Assembly: GCA_943912835.1 (NCBI GenBank)
Contig: CALTVJ010000036.1
Coordinates: 1 to 17,531 of the forward strand
DNA: 17,531 nt
Origin: an uncultured Porphyromonas sp.
GTDB lineage: Bacteria > Bacteroidota > Bacteroidia > Bacteroidales > Porphyromonadaceae
Direction: 5' to 3'
Under the pieces are notes generated by a model. That model did no database searches. It worked only from the letters and a program-made list of their open reading frames with translations, and was not told the origin of the DNA. A program made the translations under genes and the position numbers. Below, piece after piece: positions 16,028-17,531 of this stretch. Numbering within the stretch: the stretch's first letter is position 1; the number at the start of each line of letters is the position of its first letter.

Positions 16028-17425
16028 ATGATTAAACAGAAAAAAAATTTATCATACAAGAGAATAGCTTCACAAACGTTACTAATTACGACTCTTTCTC
16101 TTGCTAGTTTAACAGTAACAAGCTGTAACAAAAGTGTAGACTATGATCTCCAAAAGATTAACAGTGTATCTGCACATATTTTCACCTTTGGCTTACAAGC
16201 TAAAGATAACGAAGGCCTCTCTAAGTATGTATTCTCAATTGATAATAGTAAGGCAATAGGCAACATTACCAATGTTAAACCGTTACCTTATGGAATACAA
16301 TTGAAGGATGTTAGTATTCCGATATCTGTTGCGCCACAGAGTAAAGTTATTATTGAAGGGATCACGGCTCAAGCTATCGAGTGGAAGAAAGAAGACAAGT
16401 ATCAACTACCAACAAATAAAGTCATTACACTAACCGTCACAAATACAGAAAATGAAGCTTACAATTACACCTATAAGCTTCTAATCAAACAATACACCTA
16501 TGAGCCTGAAACTATATCTTGGTCAAAACACGCAATTTCGCCGAACGAAAATTTGCTTTTGAATCAAGGCTATACTTTTCAGCACCCAGAAAATGGCAAG
16601 TGGTATTTATACGTTAAGAACACTCCCAACGTATATGAATTATTCCCCCAAACAGCCCCACAATTAGTAGAATTTACAGGATTATCTGCAGGAGAAAGCA
16701 TAAAACGAATTATTTCTGACCATACATCCGTGTACGCACTTACTCAAAAGGGACAAGTTTACCAATTAAGGAATATGCAATGGATTGCTCTAAATGGAGC
16801 TAATAATGTTTATGACTTGCTAGGTATTTTGCCATCTTTTCGTGAAGGCAAGACTAACAGTTTGGTCCTACTTATAAGTTCCCAAGAGTCTATCGCACAA
16901 GGAAGTAAAACAAGACTTCAATTTGGGGTATATAATGGGAAACATATAACAATAAGTAATCAACCAGTACCTAATGATTTCCCTGGACGTAGAGATAGTG
17001 ATATAAGTTTCGCAATCAACAAAACTGCTGAATATGAAGGAACGAGCATTTTACTCAGTGCAGTAACCTCTTCAGATCTTCCAAACAAGTCTTATCGTAC
17101 AAGTTGGTTTACAAGTGATGGCCTATCTTGGGGAAGGAGACAAACCGAGCTCTTAGATGTACCTCAACCTATTAGTACAAACTTCATCCATATAAAAGAC
17201 ACTTACTATCGATTAGAAACTCTTTCTACAGGCCTAACGATCTATCATAGTAAAGATCTAATCAATTGGATGAAAAGCAAAGATGTAGCATTTACGGGGT
17301 TAGACCAAAATAAAATTAAAGATCAAAGATGTATTTCTTGGAATGAGAACGGTAAAATAATTTTAATAGGAGATCAGTCTTCAATATGGCAAGGCGAACT
17401 ATTAGACGAAAAAATTAGCCAGTAA
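16028..17425 (+). CDS. Putative lipoprotein with sialidase-like beta-propeller half (resembles DUF6242 group)
   Basis: This 465-residue protein has a lipoprotein signal peptide with TVTSC and Cys33 as the likely lipid anchor. Residues about 40-155 look like an all-beta domain ending YNYTYKLLIKQ (145-155), as in Ig-like or cadherin-like folds. Residues about 160-465 look like a beta-propeller built from irregular four-strand units. Two Asp-box-like turns are visible: SDGLSW (363-368) and HSKDLINW (407-414). The overall plan matches what I recall of Bacteroidales DUF6242 lipoproteins, but I could not test this. I see no catalytic residues supporting a true sialidase. It has its own -7 element and stands apart from the coaD operon. 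Surface or periplasmic ligand binding is the most that can be suggested. Confidence 0.82.
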   Translation: MIKQKKNLSYKRIASQTLLITTLSLASLTVTSCNKSVDYDLQKINSVSAHIFTFGLQAKDNEGLSKYVFSIDNSKAIGNITNVKPLPYGIQLKDVSIPISVAPQSKVIIEGITAQAIEWKKEDKYQLPTNKVITLTVTNTENEAYNYTYKLLIKQYTYEPETISWSKHAISPNENLLLNQGYTFQHPENGKWYLYVKNTPNVYELFPQTAPQLVEFTGLSAGESIKRIISDHTSVYALTQKGQVYQLRNMQWIALNGANNVYDLLGILPSFREGKTNSLVLLISSQESIAQGSKTRLQFGVYNGKHITISNQPVPNDFPGRRDSDISFAINKTAEYEGTSILLSAVTSSDLPNKSYRTSWFTSDGLSWGRRQTELLDVPQPISTNFIHIKDTYYRLETLSTGLTIYHSKDLINWMKSKDVAFTGLDQNKIKDQRCISWNENGKIILIGDQSSIWQGELLDEKISQ

Positions 17426-17453
17426 AGTGAATCTTTGTTCCAATTTTCGCTTT
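17424..17453 (+). terminator. Possible weak hairpin at end of the lipoprotein gene
   Basis: AAAGTGAA (17424-17431) pairs with TTCGCTTT (17446-17453) with one G-T pair and a 14-base loop. It overlaps the stop codon and lacks a proper T-tract, so termination here is doubtful. Confidence 0.2.
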
Positions 17454-17531
17454 GTGTAAACTAAAAGTTATTTTACTATATTTAGGTTTGCTCCATACTC
17501 AAGTCTTGATATCACAAAAGAATCCTAAGAC

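Noticed and set aside
17483..17490. TAGGTTTG, matching the -7 consensus, near the window end
   Set aside because: The nearest TTTG upstream is about 28 bases away, too far for a -33, and no downstream gene is visible to support it.
1..17531. Search for CRISPR, insertion sequence, integrase, phage or toxin-antitoxin genes
   Set aside because: No regularly spaced repeats, no transposase-like or recombinase-like protein, and no terminal inverted repeats were found.

Overview
The window is chromosomal DNA of a Bacteroidota species, most likely order Bacteroidales; Porphyromonas or a close relative is a guess, not shown by the sequence. The evidence is a SusC/SusD outer-membrane pair, several matches to the Bacteroidota -7 promoter element (TAnnTTTG), lipoprotein signal peptides, and little sign of strong Shine-Dalgarno sequences. 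The DNA is AT-rich by eye throughout, with no obvious compositional island. I found no tRNA or rRNA gene, insertion sequence, integrase or CRISPR array.

Region 1 (1-5536, minus strand) is part of a polysaccharide-utilization-type operon. It reads susC-like TonB-dependent transporter, susD-like surface lipoprotein of the SusD-like_2 type, then a family 18 glycoside hydrolase lipoprotein cut off by the window start. The GH18 protein keeps the full DxxDxDxE catalytic motif and resembles Bacteroidales endo-beta-N-acetylglucosaminidases. The likely job is cleaving GlcNAc-containing glycans, such as N-glycans, at the cell surface and importing the product. No regulator or further glycosidase lies inside the window.

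Region 2 (5537-6140) is a 604-base gap between divergent operons. It holds a -7 element for each direction and several palindromes and repeats that could be operators.

Region 3 (6141-9154, plus strand) is a compact housekeeping operon: xseB (exonuclease VII small subunit), ispD (isoprenoid precursor synthesis) and recG (branched-DNA helicase). ispD and recG overlap across a tandem 7-base repeat.

Region 4 (9358-15959, plus strand) is a second run of closely spaced genes: gltX, waaA (Kdo transferase), tsaD (tRNA t6A synthesis), a secreted two-PDZ protein of unknown function, a CvfB-like S1-domain RNA-binding protein, and coaD (coenzyme A synthesis). A -7 element just upstream of the second possible gltX start shows that the longer reading frame from TTG 9286 should not be used.

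Region 5 (16028-17425, plus strand) is a separately promoted lipoprotein gene with a probable beta-propeller C-terminal half, resembling the DUF6242 group. About 100 bases of apparently non-coding DNA close the window.

Most of the window is ordinary core genome. The least explained items are the two-PDZ protein with a DUF4136-like middle inside the tRNA/LPS/CoA operon, the beta-propeller lipoprotein, and the palindromes upstream of susC. I see no convincing evidence of an undescribed multi-gene system.
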